Below are positions 46,288-57,399 of a DNA stretch of 64,000 bases, piece after piece. This DNA comes from Diphasiastrum complanatum (taxonomy: Eukaryota; Streptophyta; Lycopodiopsida; Lycopodiales; Lycopodiaceae), in assembly GCA_029204225.1 (NCBI GenBank), contig CM055100.1:13908538-13972537 (forward strand), given 5' to 3'. Position 1 is the stretch's first letter; every line of letters starts with the position of its first letter. The translations under genes and the position numbers were made by a program. Under the pieces are notes generated by a model, which ran no database searches, was not told the DNA's origin, and was given only the letters and a program-made list of their open reading frames with translations.

Positions 46288-48845
46288 GGTAGAGGGCTGA
46301 AAGCTAGCAAAGCTTCGTAATTAGGAATGTTTTGTTTCTTCAAATTTGGTGTACTTTCAGCCTAAAGATCGTAATTTTGGATTTTCTCCATAGTTTTTGG
46401 TGGAATCAAAGGATTTTTGATGATTTTAGTGAATTTTTCACCTAGAATTGAAGTTTTTTTTGCTTGAAATTGATCATGGGTACTAATGTAGTATATTTTT
46501 CAGATTGTACTTGCTATTTTACAGTCACTAATGATTAAATCTAATGATTGCATGATGTTTGAATAGTCAAAAGGTTGATTAGATAGTGATTTTGGACAAA
46601 AAATTGGGATTTCTGGACCATAAATGGGCTATAGAAACCATGCTTGACTAGAATCAAAACTTTTGGTGCTTGCATGCAATGGATTTATAGGAATTGGAGT
46701 CTGATTGCACTTATATGTGGATTTTCCCCACAAATTTTGGTCAAAGTTGGTCAAAATACAAGGTTTTTTTTATGTTTTTTTTGACTAATTTTGGGGTAGA
46801 TCTCAAAATTCTCAGCCAAGACTTAATATGAACGTTTTCAGAGATGTAATGAAGCTGTCCCAGAGCTTTCATGAAGTTTGGTAGGCATGTTTGATCAAAT
46901 TTCACAGTTTAGGTCCATATTGAATGGAAATTGAAAATCCTAGTTTACGTAAAATTTGAAGAAACAATGGACGTTTTCGATTTGTTCAAATTCATTGGTT
47001 ATTGATCAAATAGAAATGACTTATAAAATAAAGTGAATGATCTTATTGAGTTGAAATCAGTCGATTGTTAAGATCAATGTACCCTTCACTTTTAGTTGAA
47101 GATTTTGTGAATCTGTCAATTAAGGAGCATTTCTTGTCTTAAGGATCAATAAGGACCAAGAATAATGTAAATCTAGTTGGAACAGTTTCTATGCTGATCC
47201 ATAAGGGGATTTACCAAAATTAAGTGTGGCACTTAATGATGAACAATCAAAACTGACGGGTTGATTAGTGTTAAAGTTACTGATACTAGATTGAACAGTT
47301 TCCTAGTACAAGTTTGGGGTTTTGTTAACCTGAACCATTTTTGGAAGGGGGAAAAGAACAAAAATCTGAGATGTAGATGATTGCTAGTCTTAGTGATCCA
47401 ATTATTTTATTTACATTCAAATCCTGAAGTATAACTAATTGCAAGTGAGAATAAAATTGGAAATTATTTAAGAAGACTGCCTCTGGGAATTTGAATTCCT
47501 TTTTACTTGTGTGAATTAGAATTTTGAGAACTTGAGGATTGTAAGATGGAACCATCTCTGTTTGCAATTGGATTGGGATCTTGCAAAGTAAAGCAAATAA
47601 AAGGTGTTCCATACAGAAATCTAGTAATTTGGATTTTTTTCAATTAGAGTATTTCTCTATAATGATTGTAACAACCAAGAGAGTTCTAACTTGTTAAAAG
47701 AATTAAGTTTTTTTTACCGATTCTGAAATAGATATTGGATATCTAGGACAGTATGTATTCAGTTTTGTTGAAATCTATGTTTCTTTTGGGCTAGTGAATA
47801 CTTTTATGGCATTTCGATTGTACTTGGATGATACATTCTGTTTTGTCCATGTTGGGTATAATATGAAATGGTATTCTTTGAGTAACACTAAAGAAGCATG
47901 AGAGATTTCAATTGTTAGGATTACCTCCTGGAATTTTTTGTGAATTTGATCCTATATTTGGGTATAGGATAGCCAAATAGTCTTTTTTTACTTTCTGGGC
48001 AAAACAGATCCGGATGCAGAGGATTCTTGGAGGATAAGTTGGTGGTATGGGACATCAGTGGTTCTAAAAAGGATTTCTTGGGTTGAATGATCTGTAGACC
48101 GATGGTTAGTGATTGCTGTAATGGTAATACTAACAGAGTCCATTGGTTTTTGTTTAGGGTATTTTAGGAATTATGAGATATAGATTGATCCCAAAATGGT
48201 ATCTCAATGATTACAAAATATGGAAGCCCTTAAATCTATTTCTCTAGTATATTAGACCTCTACTCTTTAGAACTTTCTTAATACATGACAATTGGATTGA
48301 TATTCATATAATTCCTTCCAATGTCAGACTCTGTTCTGAAGGACTATTATAGTTATATGATATTGTACTTCCATATAAGATTTTTGAATATGGCTCAGAA
48401 TTTAGGTTTCTTGAACCCTAAAGTCTATTTGATAGTTGATTATTGAGAGGTAATATTTCTATCATTCGGGATAAGATTTTCGTGATTCTGAGGAAAAAGT
48501 CCAGTTTGTAATAGTATTGGATACTCATTACTGACTTTTTTGAATCTTTGATATCTTATACGTTGTCTCTTGAAAACTTTTAAATCGAAATTATAAATTT
48601 CTTTTTGAAAAGGGAGGAAGAAAAGATAGGAATAAGTCTTTCGAGGAATCAGCCAGTTGCATTGATTTTGGGAAAAAATCTTGTATGTGTGCAAAGGTAA
48701 AACTATCCACTATGAAATAGAGGAACTCTCTAAGTGATTATTTTGATTAATCTGGAACTAGAGGAGTTTTGGGATTAGAGTTGTGAGATATTCATGAATA
48801 TGGGAAGTAGTGGTAAAGATTAAATTAAGGTTCACTGATTGTTAC
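46288..48845. other. Noncoding DNA flanking the young LTR element
   Basis: AT-rich with long gaps free of any recognisable coding. Together with 54410-56067 it forms one continuous stretch interrupted by the 48846-54409 insertion. It ends at a polypurine tract and LTR-like start near 56068, so it may be the interior of a large LTR element lacking genes (LARD-like). No matching 5' LTR was found. Confidence 0.4.
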
Positions 48846-49492
48846 TGTGAAAATTGTCAACATTTCCTTGTCTAGTTTTAGGCCAAAATTGCTAAAAATG
48901 GCACATAGTTTAGGATCTGACTTTTCACACGTGTGAAACAGGTCTAGATATTTTTAGTAAGTGTATTTTTTCAGTATGAAAAAGTGTCAAACTTCAAGAC
49001 CTTCGAAATGAGTCCATTTTCATGTATTTTGGACATATATGCCAATTTTACCTATATAGGGCATATTTTAGGTAAGGAGGGTCTAGAGAGAGGAGAGAGA
49101 GTCATCTCTCTCAGCTATATATAGCAGGTAGGCCGTGGAGAAACAGGTTGGAGCAGATCCATTGTATTCATTTGCTTAATGAGAGATTTTTCTATTGGGT
49201 TCTCCTTCCATTGTTGGCATTGTGTAGTGATTGAGTTCAAGCTTTGTGTGTATGATCTTAGGTGCTTTCCAAAAGTGGTAGGCTGATGTATTATGGACTG
49301 TATAATGCTATTTTGGGCCGCACTTGATGTTTATGGAAGTTTCCATTTGTGATAAATGTTTTTTGATCAAGTTCTTTGCATTCTAGGTAGCATAGAATGT
49401 GTTGCCAATTCCTAGCTTATGTAGTTTGGAGTGCAAGCATTCAAGCCAATGATCTTGGAGTTTAGATCCACTTAGGATCTGTATTTTTCACA
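48846..49492 (+). repeat. 5' LTR of the young element
   Basis: 647 bp with TATATATA at 49116-49123 as candidate TATA box and a 16-bp palindrome TTTCACACGTGTGAAA (48923-48938) containing the G-box CACGTG in the upstream part. The end CACA is followed at once by the primer site. Confidence 0.95.
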
Positions 49493-49504
49493 TGGTATCA
49501 GAGC
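49493..49504 (+). other. Primer binding site (initiator Met tRNA)
   Basis: TGGTATCAGAGC, complementary to the 3' end of plant initiator Met tRNA, directly after the LTR end as in most plant Ty1/copia elements. Confidence 0.9.
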
Positions 49505-50029
49505 TGGTTGGCTTCTATTTACAGTAAGTATTCCATTTTTGGTGATATTTGGATGTTTGATCAAGTTCTAGCATGATTTTGCATTGCTTTGTTGATCAAA
49601 TCTTACTAACCTTTGTTTTGTGAGTTGAACTTGTGGATCAAAAGCATATTTCAGGTCTATTGAAGATCAGAGGCTGAAAAGAAACTATTTTGGATCAGAT
49701 CATAACACCTAATCATTTGTGATTGTGAGGCTTGTGCATATTCAATACTAACAATGTTCTTTTCAATCCTATTGTTGACAATCTCCATTCTTGGATGAAC
49801 ACTCTCCTTAAGTGGATGAAACTTCTCCTTAAGTGGATGACAAATGCTCTTTTGAGTGAGTTGTAATTCTCCTAAAGGCTGAGCAAAGCTCCCATTTGGA
49901 TGAAAGATCCCCTTTTTTGGGTGAACATATTGTAAGCTCCATTGTGAAGAGCATATTGTAAAGATTGTCATCAATTTTGGCATAAATTTTGGTGTACTTT
50001 GTTGAGCATGTAAGTAACTCTCCTTATGT

Positions 50030-50600
50030 AATTTGATTGGAGCATTTGCTGGAAGGTGTTAACCATTATGCAAGTGTGTTTTCAGGTTCTTAACAGGTTG
50101 AGGAACATTCTCATGTGAAGTGATCTTAGATCTACATCTAAACACCAAGATTTGACAAGATAGTGAAGCTAGTCTTGTGATTCACTAAGTGTGCTCATTC
50201 ATTCACCTCTAAATCTTGTATTTATCACTTGCTGGAGTTTATAAACTTTTAGAAGTGTGGTTTACATGTGGTTTTACAGGTTGAATGAATATCTTAGTGT
50301 GTTGATCATATGTTGATCAAGTTTGTTCATTACTAGGTAATCTTGGCATCCTAGTTTTGGGTATTTTCTAAGAATGCAAGTAACTCTTCACACCATAACT
50401 TGATTTGGTCACTTGCTGGAAAGTTTGAGAGCTTAAGCAAGAGTGTGTTCAGGTTGGTTTGATTTTGTAATCCATTCTTAGTGTGTGCAAAGTGTTGCAT
50501 GTGTTTCAATCTTCCTTTCTATGCTTGGAAACCATCTAGGTTCAAGATAGAAGTGTCCTAAATCTTCATAGATCTCTTTATCTATCATTTGTTGAGAGAA
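50030..50600 (+). repeat. Imperfect tandem repeats in the element leader, period about 185 bp
   Basis: The motif CA(C/T)TTGCTGGA(A)G followed by a gap, AAGTGTG(T/G)TTT-like text and CAGGTT recurs at about 50045, 50228 and 50411, with a weaker fourth start near 50588. This lies in the untranslated leader just before the ATG and could concern packaging, translation or dimerisation. Confidence 0.6.
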
Positions 50601-50656
50601 AAGTGAGTGCTAAGTGCTTTAGGACAGAACCTAAAAGTTGAAGAAACATTAGAATC

Positions 50657-53600
50657 ATGGCTTCCAATGGTGGGATCATGCTAGAGTCTAGTGAAAGGTT
50701 GAGTTCATCAAACTACTCTACTTGGAAAGTGAGGATGGAGTCCTTACTTGAGTTGAATGAACTCATGGACATAGTTGCAGAAATTGAAGAGAGACCTCTC
50801 ACACTTCAAGAGCAACAAAGGTTTGATAAGAAGGCCAAAAGGGCTCTTCATATCATTAAAATGAATGTTACAAATGAACTTCTCAAGGAAGTTGGAAAGT
50901 GTCAAAGTGCAAGTGAGGCATGGAATGCCTTAAAGAAGCTCTTTGAATCAAAGTCCACATCTAGGGTATTGACCCTAAGGAGACAAATATTTTCTAGTAG
51001 GCAAAGAGAGGGTGAAAGTGCTCATGCATTTATCTTGAGAGTTAAGTCCCTAAGTGATGATTTAGCATGCATTGATGAGAACATAAAAGATGGTGAAATA
51101 GTCCAAGTTATGTTGAATGGTTTGCTAAATGAACATGCTAACCTTGTGCAAAGTTTTGCCATTCAAAGAGTCTTGCCAAGTGTGGTTGACTTGCAAGAAA
51201 TCTTATTGGCTGAAGAACATAGGTTGCAATCAAAGCTTGATGGTGCATCCTTGCAAGGTGGAGGTGAAGAGGCTTTCTTCACAAAAGGCAAATTCAAGGG
51301 CAAAGGTAAAGGCAAAGGGAAATGGTCCAAAGGTGGTAACTTTGATCATGATGATCACTCTTCCTCTTCCTCTTCTACTAAGAACAATAAGTCAAAGTTC
51401 AAGTGCTTTTATTGTGGGATAAAAGGACATTTTGCAAATGAATGCCATAAGAAACAAAATGCTAGATCTAGGTTGAGATCTAATGTACTTCTTGGAGATG
51501 ATAATTGTTGTGCTAACTTGGCAAGCTTTGGTGAATCTATGGTCAATTTTTTGGATCCATTGGATCTTGAAGATGCACTAGTGTTACCTACTAGTCATAT
51601 GGAGTCATGTGGAGCTAAATTAGCATCATGTTTGTACTCTTCTACTCATGGACTTCCAAGGCTTGGTGGTTCTTCAATGGTGCTAGATGGCAAGTGCAAA
51701 AATGGAAAAGGTAAGGAAGGAGCTAACTTCATCAATGGAGTTGATGAAGATTCTTCTTTGGAAGTGATTGTTGCTAATGACTTGTTTGTTCATATGGAAA
51801 AAGATGGAGATGCTAAGTGTCATTCTTTGCAAGAAGATGGTTGTTCTTCTAATTCTTTTCATATTGATGTATGTAATCATGTGGGAAAAGATGATGGTGC
51901 TTTGAGCATGCTTGAAGGAAATGGTTCTTTTACATCTTTTTGTGATAAAGTCATTTGTGCAACAAGTGGTGTCACATTTCTTCATAAAAAGAGTAGATCA
52001 AAGGTTTCTATCATGAGACTTGGTGAGGGAGATCACAAGTCAAAAGGAAGAGAAGTATGTGAAGTGTTCAAAGTAGGATGTACTTTGAATGATGTTTTTA
52101 TGAACGATAGTGAGGAAGAATCATTATCATATGACTCATTACCTAAATCATTGAGTAGAAGTTCATGTTTGAAAAGAGAGAGTACTTCAATCACTCTTAT
52201 GTTGAAGGTACTAAGGATTCTTTTCTTGGCTTCTAATATTCAAGAGTCTTCTACTTCTTATGGTGCAACTATCAAGAGGGAGGTTTCTAACTTTTGTGGT
52301 GCTAGCATTAAGAGGGAGTCTTGTGAAGGAAAGGGCAATGGAAGAGTGGTTCTTGGGAAGATCCAAAGCATGGATCTAACATCTCTTCATCAACTCAAAG
52401 CATTCTATGATTGTGGTGGATTGTTCATTCATGGTCAAGATGGCAAAAGGTTGGTTGAAGAAGACTACATGGAGCAACTCAAGTGGCAACTTCTTCAAGG
52501 CAAGGGAGATATCATTGGTGAGCTTATTGAGGTTTGTTATGAACTCAAGAGGGCTGTTTTGATTAGGTTTGATACTCATCTTCACCTACTCTACTTCATG
52601 TTAAATGGAAATGTTGGAATCTATCTTTTGGTTTATGATGGTGGCATTGTTTTCACTAACTATAGTGAAGGGTCAAATTTGAGCATTGATGAGATCTTGT
52701 GGGATCTTAATCATGTGTTTGAGAGGGAGTATCTTCAGAGTTTCAGATCTGAAGATGTTCACATATGCAAGATCTTTGATGTCTTATTGGAAGATCAAGA
52801 GGTTGATCTTGGATTGCTTCATCAACACCAAGAGACAAGTGGCAATTCGAAGCTAGTGAAAAGCATCAAAGAAGAGACAAATGGTCAAGGCATTTTGGAT
52901 CTGTTTTTACAGGTTCTTGAAGGTTCAAGTAAGGTCTTTGGAGCTGCAAGGAAGTGTCTTCTTACTCTACCTCACTTGCCTAATCTCATGTATGAACATT
53001 GTTATGTCAATGTGTTGAAATTGTCAAATTTCAATAAAACTAGTTCCATAGTTTTGCATCCTTTGGATCTTGGAGATGGAATAGTTATCATTGCTGGTTT
53101 GTATGATCAAGTACATGAATTCATTCAGATCTTGAAAGGTATTGAAGTGGTCAATATGTTTTCTTTTGAACAAAGTTCAAGATCTAGTATTCTAGTGTTG
53201 GCAAATTGGCAACTTGTTGACATTGTAGGATCAAGCGTTGTGTGCAAATCTTGTGGAGGTACTTCAAGTATTTCAAGTTCAGGTTTTGGTCATTCAAATG
53301 GAGTAGGGAACACATCTTTTTGGCATTCATTCACTCAAAGGCTTTCATGGATTGAAGATCTACAAAGGCAAGGTGGTGATGGAAGTTCATTCATGGAGAT
53401 ACATGTTGCATTCACTATATGTATAGTGAAATGTGGAGGAGGCATGCAAACACTTGTTGATCACTTTCATTTACAACTTGTTTGCTGCTATTTTACAGAG
53501 AAACCAGAGATGGATACATGGAGGAATTCATTAATTGAGATTCTATGTTCTTTTACATGTACCATTTTTATGATTCTATGTAAAATTGATGTAAGAAATA

Positions 53601-53749
53601 GTGAAGCATCCTATATGGACACTATTATCTATATCAATTATGTTGTGTCCTATTTTGTACATATTAGGATCCTTGAGAAGAGATCTATTCTGATGATGGA
53701 GATCATTCTTAAGTTGGAACAAAGTAGTGTTGTAAAACTAGCAAGTTAA
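50657..53749 (+). CDS. 1030-residue Gag-led protein of the young LTR element
   Basis: The ATG at 50657 (context ATCATGG) opens an uninterrupted 1030-codon frame. Residues 1 to about 205 are a Ty1/copia Gag (DUF4219/UBN2 type): LSSSNYSTWKVRMESLLELN, LKKLFESKSTSRVLTLRRQI, GLLNEHANLVQ. A basic stretch of GKGK repeats (about 211-229) and a Ser run lead to a zinc knuckle C250-x2-C253-x4-H258-x4-C263. The following 765 residues match none of protease (no DSGA), integrase, RT or RNase H. They are rich in Ser, Gly, Asp, Leu and Cys, contain two similar pieces (GATIKRE, GASIKRE) and end with a hydrophobic segment (LIEILCSFTCTIFMILCKI, about 959-977) that could span a membrane. It is probably expressed from the LTR. 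Function beyond RNA binding by Gag is unknown. Confidence 0.85.
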   Translation: MASNGGIMLESSERLSSSNYSTWKVRMESLLELNELMDIVAEIEERPLTLQEQQRFDKKAKRALHIIKMNVTNELLKEVGKCQSASEAWNALKKLFESKSTSRVLTLRRQIFSSRQREGESAHAFILRVKSLSDDLACIDENIKDGEIVQVMLNGLLNEHANLVQSFAIQRVLPSVVDLQEILLAEEHRLQSKLDGASLQGGGEEAFFTKGKFKGKGKGKGKWSKGGNFDHDDHSSSSSSTKNNKSKFKCFYCGIKGHFANECHKKQNARSRLRSNVLLGDDNCCANLASFGESMVNFLDPLDLEDALVLPTSHMESCGAKLASCLYSSTHGLPRLGGSSMVLDGKCKNGKGKEGANFINGVDEDSSLEVIVANDLFVHMEKDGDAKCHSLQEDGCSSNSFHIDVCNHVGKDDGALSMLEGNGSFTSFCDKVICATSGVTFLHKKSRSKVSIMRLGEGDHKSKGREVCEVFKVGCTLNDVFMNDSEEESLSYDSLPKSLSRSSCLKRESTSITLMLKVLRILFLASNIQESSTSYGATIKREVSNFCGASIKRESCEGKGNGRVVLGKIQSMDLTSLHQLKAFYDCGGLFIHGQDGKRLVEEDYMEQLKWQLLQGKGDIIGELIEVCYELKRAVLIRFDTHLHLLYFMLNGNVGIYLLVYDGGIVFTNYSEGSNLSIDEILWDLNHVFEREYLQSFRSEDVHICKIFDVLLEDQEVDLGLLHQHQETSGNSKLVKSIKEETNGQGILDLFLQVLEGSSKVFGAARKCLLTLPHLPNLMYEHCYVNVLKLSNFNKTSSIVLHPLDLGDGIVIIAGLYDQVHEFIQILKGIEVVNMFSFEQSSRSSILVLANWQLVDIVGSSVVCKSCGGTSSISSSGFGHSNGVGNTSFWHSFTQRLSWIEDLQRQGGDGSSFMEIHVAFTICIVKCGGGMQTLVDHFHLQLVCCYFTEKPEMDTWRNSLIEILCSFTCTIFMILCKIDVRNSEASYMDTIIYINYVVSYFVHIRILEKRSILMMEIILKLEQSSVVKLAS

Positions 53750-53762
53750 GTTGAAGAGGGAG
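53748..53762 (+). other. Polypurine tract of the young element
   Basis: AAGTTGAAGAGGGAG directly before the 3' LTR, the expected plus-strand primer; it overlaps the stop codon of the ORF by two bases. Confidence 0.8.
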
Positions 53763-54409
53763 TGTGAAAATTGTCAACATTTCCTTGTCTAGTTTTAGGC
53801 CAAAATTGCTAAAAATGGCACATAGTTTAGGATCTGACTTTTCACACGTGTGAAACAGGTCTAGATATTTTTAGTAAGTGTATTTTTTCAGTATGAAGAA
53901 GTGTCAAACTTCAAGACCTTCGAAATGAGTCCATTTTCATGTATTTTGGACATATATGCCAATTTTACCTATATAGGGCATATTTTAGGTAAGGAGGGTC
54001 TAGAGAGAGGAGAGAGAGTCATCTCTCTCAGCTATATATAGCAGGTAGGCCGTGGAGAAACAGGTTGGAGCAGATCCATTGTATTCATTTGCTTAATGAG
54101 AGATTTTTCTATTGGGTTCTCCTTCCATTGTTGGCATTGTGTAGTGATTGAGTTCAAGCTTTGTGTGTATGATCTTAGGTGCTTTCCAAAAGTGGTAGGC
54201 TGATGTATTATGGACTGTATAATGCTATTTTGGGCCGCACTTGATGTTTATGGAAGTTTCCATTTGTGATAAATGTTTTTTGATCAAGTTCTTTGCATTC
54301 TAGGTAGCATAGAATGTGTTGCCAATTCCTAGCTTATGTAGTTTGGAGTGCAAGCATTCAAGCCAATGATCTTGGAGTTTAGATCCACTTAGGATCTGTA
54401 TTTTTCACA
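53763..54409 (+). repeat. 3' LTR of the young element
   Basis: Copy of 48846-49492 with one visible substitution; its palindromic G-box is at 53840-53855. Confidence 0.95.
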
Positions 54410-56067
54410 ATTACCAAGCACCATTTTGTTATACATTGGATCAGTGGAATGAAGCTTTAATCTTAACTCTATGTCCAAATATGCATGTATAAGTTAGCCT
54501 AATCTTGGTTTGTATGCTAAGATCTGTTGTAGGTTGATTGGTAGAAGAAATTTTGCTAATAAGAGTCAAATGGTTGGAAAACTTGTGATGTGGAGTTATT
54601 CACTTCAGATATTTCCCAGATATGTTATTTACTCATGAGAAATAGAGTTCTTTTGTAGCTGAGTTGCAAGATTCTCAGTGAGTTATGTGAGTAACATATG
54701 TAGAGTGTGGATATCTGTCAGTTAATAGCCTATGTTTATGTATAGGAACATAGTTGGATAAGTTGCTTATGTACATCTTAATCTTGTAAATCTACTATGT
54801 GTTTCCTATGTACTGAGTATATCGTATACTTAATTTAGTCCAAGTGCATAGACATATGAACAAGTAATGTGAGGAACAATTACTTGCAGGTTAATGTCTC
54901 TTTCAGTTGGAAGGATAATTCATTAACTTATTTATGGTTTGGAAGAAGATCTAAATGTGGTGTTATTCATGTATAATTGAGATCTGCACCTAGACACTTA
55001 AGATTTCTGAATCATTTACAATTGACTTGAGTAATTGGATTACTCCTGTTTTGAAGTTGATTGGTAGAATAAGCAGTGTGAAGAGAATTCATCGAGAACT
55101 GTTTATTTGGATCTATATTGCTTATAAGACACATGATTAGTGAGTGATCTGATTCATTTATGAGAATTGTGCATAGAATATAGAAGATTCTTGATATAGA
55201 ATATATTTTGAAGGAGAAATATCCTAAGTTATTGACTTATCCGAGTGAGCTCATATTTACATATTGGATGACAAAGTCTAACTAATGTCAAGGATAGCCA
55301 CTGAATTCAGTTGGAATTCAGTAGAACTTTATAATCTCTAAATGTGGTTCTAGGTGATTGTATAAAGTTTATATTTGTTAAAGACAAATGTTATATTGGT
55401 CTTTAATCACTAGATTGATTGTAGAATTTGGAACTCATATTCTGGTTAAGAATCAGGTTGAAAGAATATTCTTGGAATCTAACAATTTTCCTTGTGAAAA
55501 AGATTTCAGAATGTTTCTTATATATCTTGAGTGGTATATGTGCATATACTCCAATATCTCTAAATGATTAAGAATGGGTTTAGAATCCGATAAATTATGA
55601 TTGACAAATCATAAGATTCTAAATGTTTATGATTAATGGATCATAAATTGATACTTAAAGATCATTAGATGATTATGTGGAAATATGATGATTCTTAAGA
55701 TGGTGAGTAATTCTTGATCAATTAGTGGAGTTAAAATTTAGATCTATTGAATTTGTGTACAAACTTGGGATTGTTTGGATCTCACAGATATTTTCTTTAA
55801 GTAATTGTTTACTTATGAGGAATTTGCTTACCTTCACAAATTGTAGTCAAGGAATGTTTGTGTACTGTTTTTCAGCCTAAATTCTCAGGTTAATTAGGAG
55901 TAGTTAAGTTTATCAAGATTGAATGGTTGCTATTTTTCTGAGTGATTGATTAGGTGGAAGGGTTTTGGACTGAGGATGATGATTCTTGGGAGAGAGTTGA
56001 AAGCATAAAAAAGAACTTCCTTAAGTTTCACTTTTGAGGACAAAAACAATTCAAGGGAGGAAGAATG
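54410..56067. other. Noncoding DNA, continuation of 46288-48845
   Basis: No domain is recognised. The last 70 bp (GAGGACAAAAACAATTCAAGGGAGGAAGAA) read like the 3' end of a gypsy-type interior with a polypurine tract at 56055-56067. Confidence 0.45.
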
Positions 56068-56338
56068 TTACGTAGGATTGGCATAATCCTAGACTTGGAT
56101 ACAATGATACTCAAGTATGTGAGATTATTGGTTATGCCTCGTTATTTTCAACTAGGCCAGAAATGTAATTAATAACCTTGTGATGGGCTAGTCACATATG
56201 TAGAGCTAGTGCATGGGTTAGGATAGCTATTGGCATGAAAATGAAAACTGCTTTGGAAATATTCTTAGCTTGCATGGGACCATGCACAAGAGAAGCTAAG
56301 GATGTATATCCAAGTAGGGACTCGCCCTACTACCATTC
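56068..56338 (+). repeat. Presumed LTR start after polypurine tract
   Basis: TGTTACGTAGGATTGG follows GGGAGGAAGAA, the usual arrangement at the 3' end of plant gypsy or LARD elements. The sequence is cut off near 56338 by the non-LTR fragment. No second copy lies in the window. Confidence 0.45.
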
Positions 56339-57130
56339 CAGAATACTCACCAACTTGCCCAAGATGTAGGGTGCGACGAAGGCGACAGTGGAGAGGTGGG
56401 GCGCATTGAGGTTGAGAGTCCTGTGAGTTTGTGAGCAGCAAGTGCATGACAACGTGCAAAGTGTTCATCATGAAGCGTTTCCTAGTCTCCCGATAGAAAG
56501 CGACAAAGGCAAGCACAAGTTTCTCTATGACCAGCATCCCCACCCCTCAGAGGAAGAACTAGACACCAAAGGGAAAAAAGAAGAAACAGATGCCAAGTAG
56601 CAATGTCAAAGGGGTCAATAGCCAAGCGATCAAGAGGAAGGCGCATAGCAACTTGAGTTTCACGATGGAGAGCGGGGGGAATATGAAAGTAGAGCCTCGG
56701 ATGAGGGAAGCCCAAGTGAAAAGATCCGAGGACGTCAAGGGAAGAAATCCAAGACCAAACTGATGCAGAGGGCGAATGGGGTGCAAAAAGAGGAGGGCGA
56801 TCTTGAGACGACTGAAGCAGCACATGACAAGAATGCTGGTGATGAGCAAGGCCTCCTCTAGGAGAGAAGAAACGACCACAAGCATGGCAAGGAACCCGTT
56901 CAGGGGGTTGAGAAGGCAATGCAACAAGGGTCGAAGGAGGTTCACAACCAAGCGAGGGGGCAACAATGCCATGGGAAGAGGTGGGCGAAGGTGCAACAGA
57001 GGGTGTTGTGGCAAGCGAGGAACCCAAGACCGCCTGACGTGAATGAGGAGGGGAGTCAGGAGGGGGAGATGCAGTTGAAGCAGATCGTTTGAGACTGAGA
57101 GGACGAAGCAGGGAGATGTCTGAAGCCATG
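56339..57130 (-). pseudogene. Non-LTR retrotransposon ORF, N-terminal part with C2H2 finger
   Basis: From a start at 57129 (MASDISLLRPLSLKRSASTA) the frame carries a Pro/Ser-rich leader. A C2H2 zinc finger follows, CHACGRFFSPRGGLAHHQHSCH (about 56830-56893, spacing C-x2-C-x12-H-x4-H), then SSLDVLGSFHLGFPHPR and IDPFDIATWHLFLLFSLWCL. An in-frame TAG replaces Trp after FLSGD, and ETLHDEHFARCHALAAHK continues beyond it to about 56340, where similarity ends abruptly. Such a finger followed by a Trp/Leu-rich linker precedes the RT in some non-LTR elements of algae and seed-free plants; the RT itself is not in the window. Family assignment is from memory of the pattern. Confidence 0.45.
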
Positions 57131-57399
57131 GGAACAATTGTACAAAGGAAACCCTGCGATGGACCACCTCACCAACTGAACCGAGATCTTTTTTATATTT
57201 TTTTGATTTTTCTTTACACGGAAAGTCGTTAACCTCGATGGAGCTATCGGCCATTGTAGACCTTTTGCAATAGATTCCAGAGAACTTGCCCAAACAAAAG
57301 CGCCCACCAAAGCTCTAAAAGACCAGCAATAAGAAAAGTTTTGATATTTCCACCGCTGCTCCTTTGCCCTAAATTGAAAGTAGATTAGACAAACACAGG

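Larger units (their letters stand above)
48846..54409 (+). mobile_element. Young LTR retrotransposon with Gag-led single ORF, no pol
   Basis: LTRs 48846-49492 and 53763-54409 are both 647 bp, TGTGAAAA...TTTTCACA, and I see a single difference (AAAAAG vs AAGAAG in the CAGTATGAA.AAGTG region). TGGTATCAGAGC directly abuts the 5' LTR; AAGTTGAAGAGGGAG precedes the 3' LTR. The flanks GTTAC and ATTAC match in 4 of 5 bases and probably represent a target duplication with one change. The only ORF (50657-53749) starts with a copia-type Gag and lacks protease, integrase, RT and RNase H, so the element depends on a partner for copying. Near-identical LTRs imply very recent movement. Confidence 0.95.

Noticed and set aside
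48846-54409. Endogenous pararetrovirus or env-bearing retrovirus
   Set aside because: No RT or movement protein, and the hydrophobic C-terminal segment alone is not evidence for an envelope protein.
48841-54414. Perfect target-site duplication for the young element
   Set aside because: The flanks are GTTAC and ATTAC, 4 of 5 identical; I report it as probable, not perfect.
56776-57042. Arg-rich plus-strand ORF
   Set aside because: Antisense shadow of the zinc-finger ORF on the minus strand.
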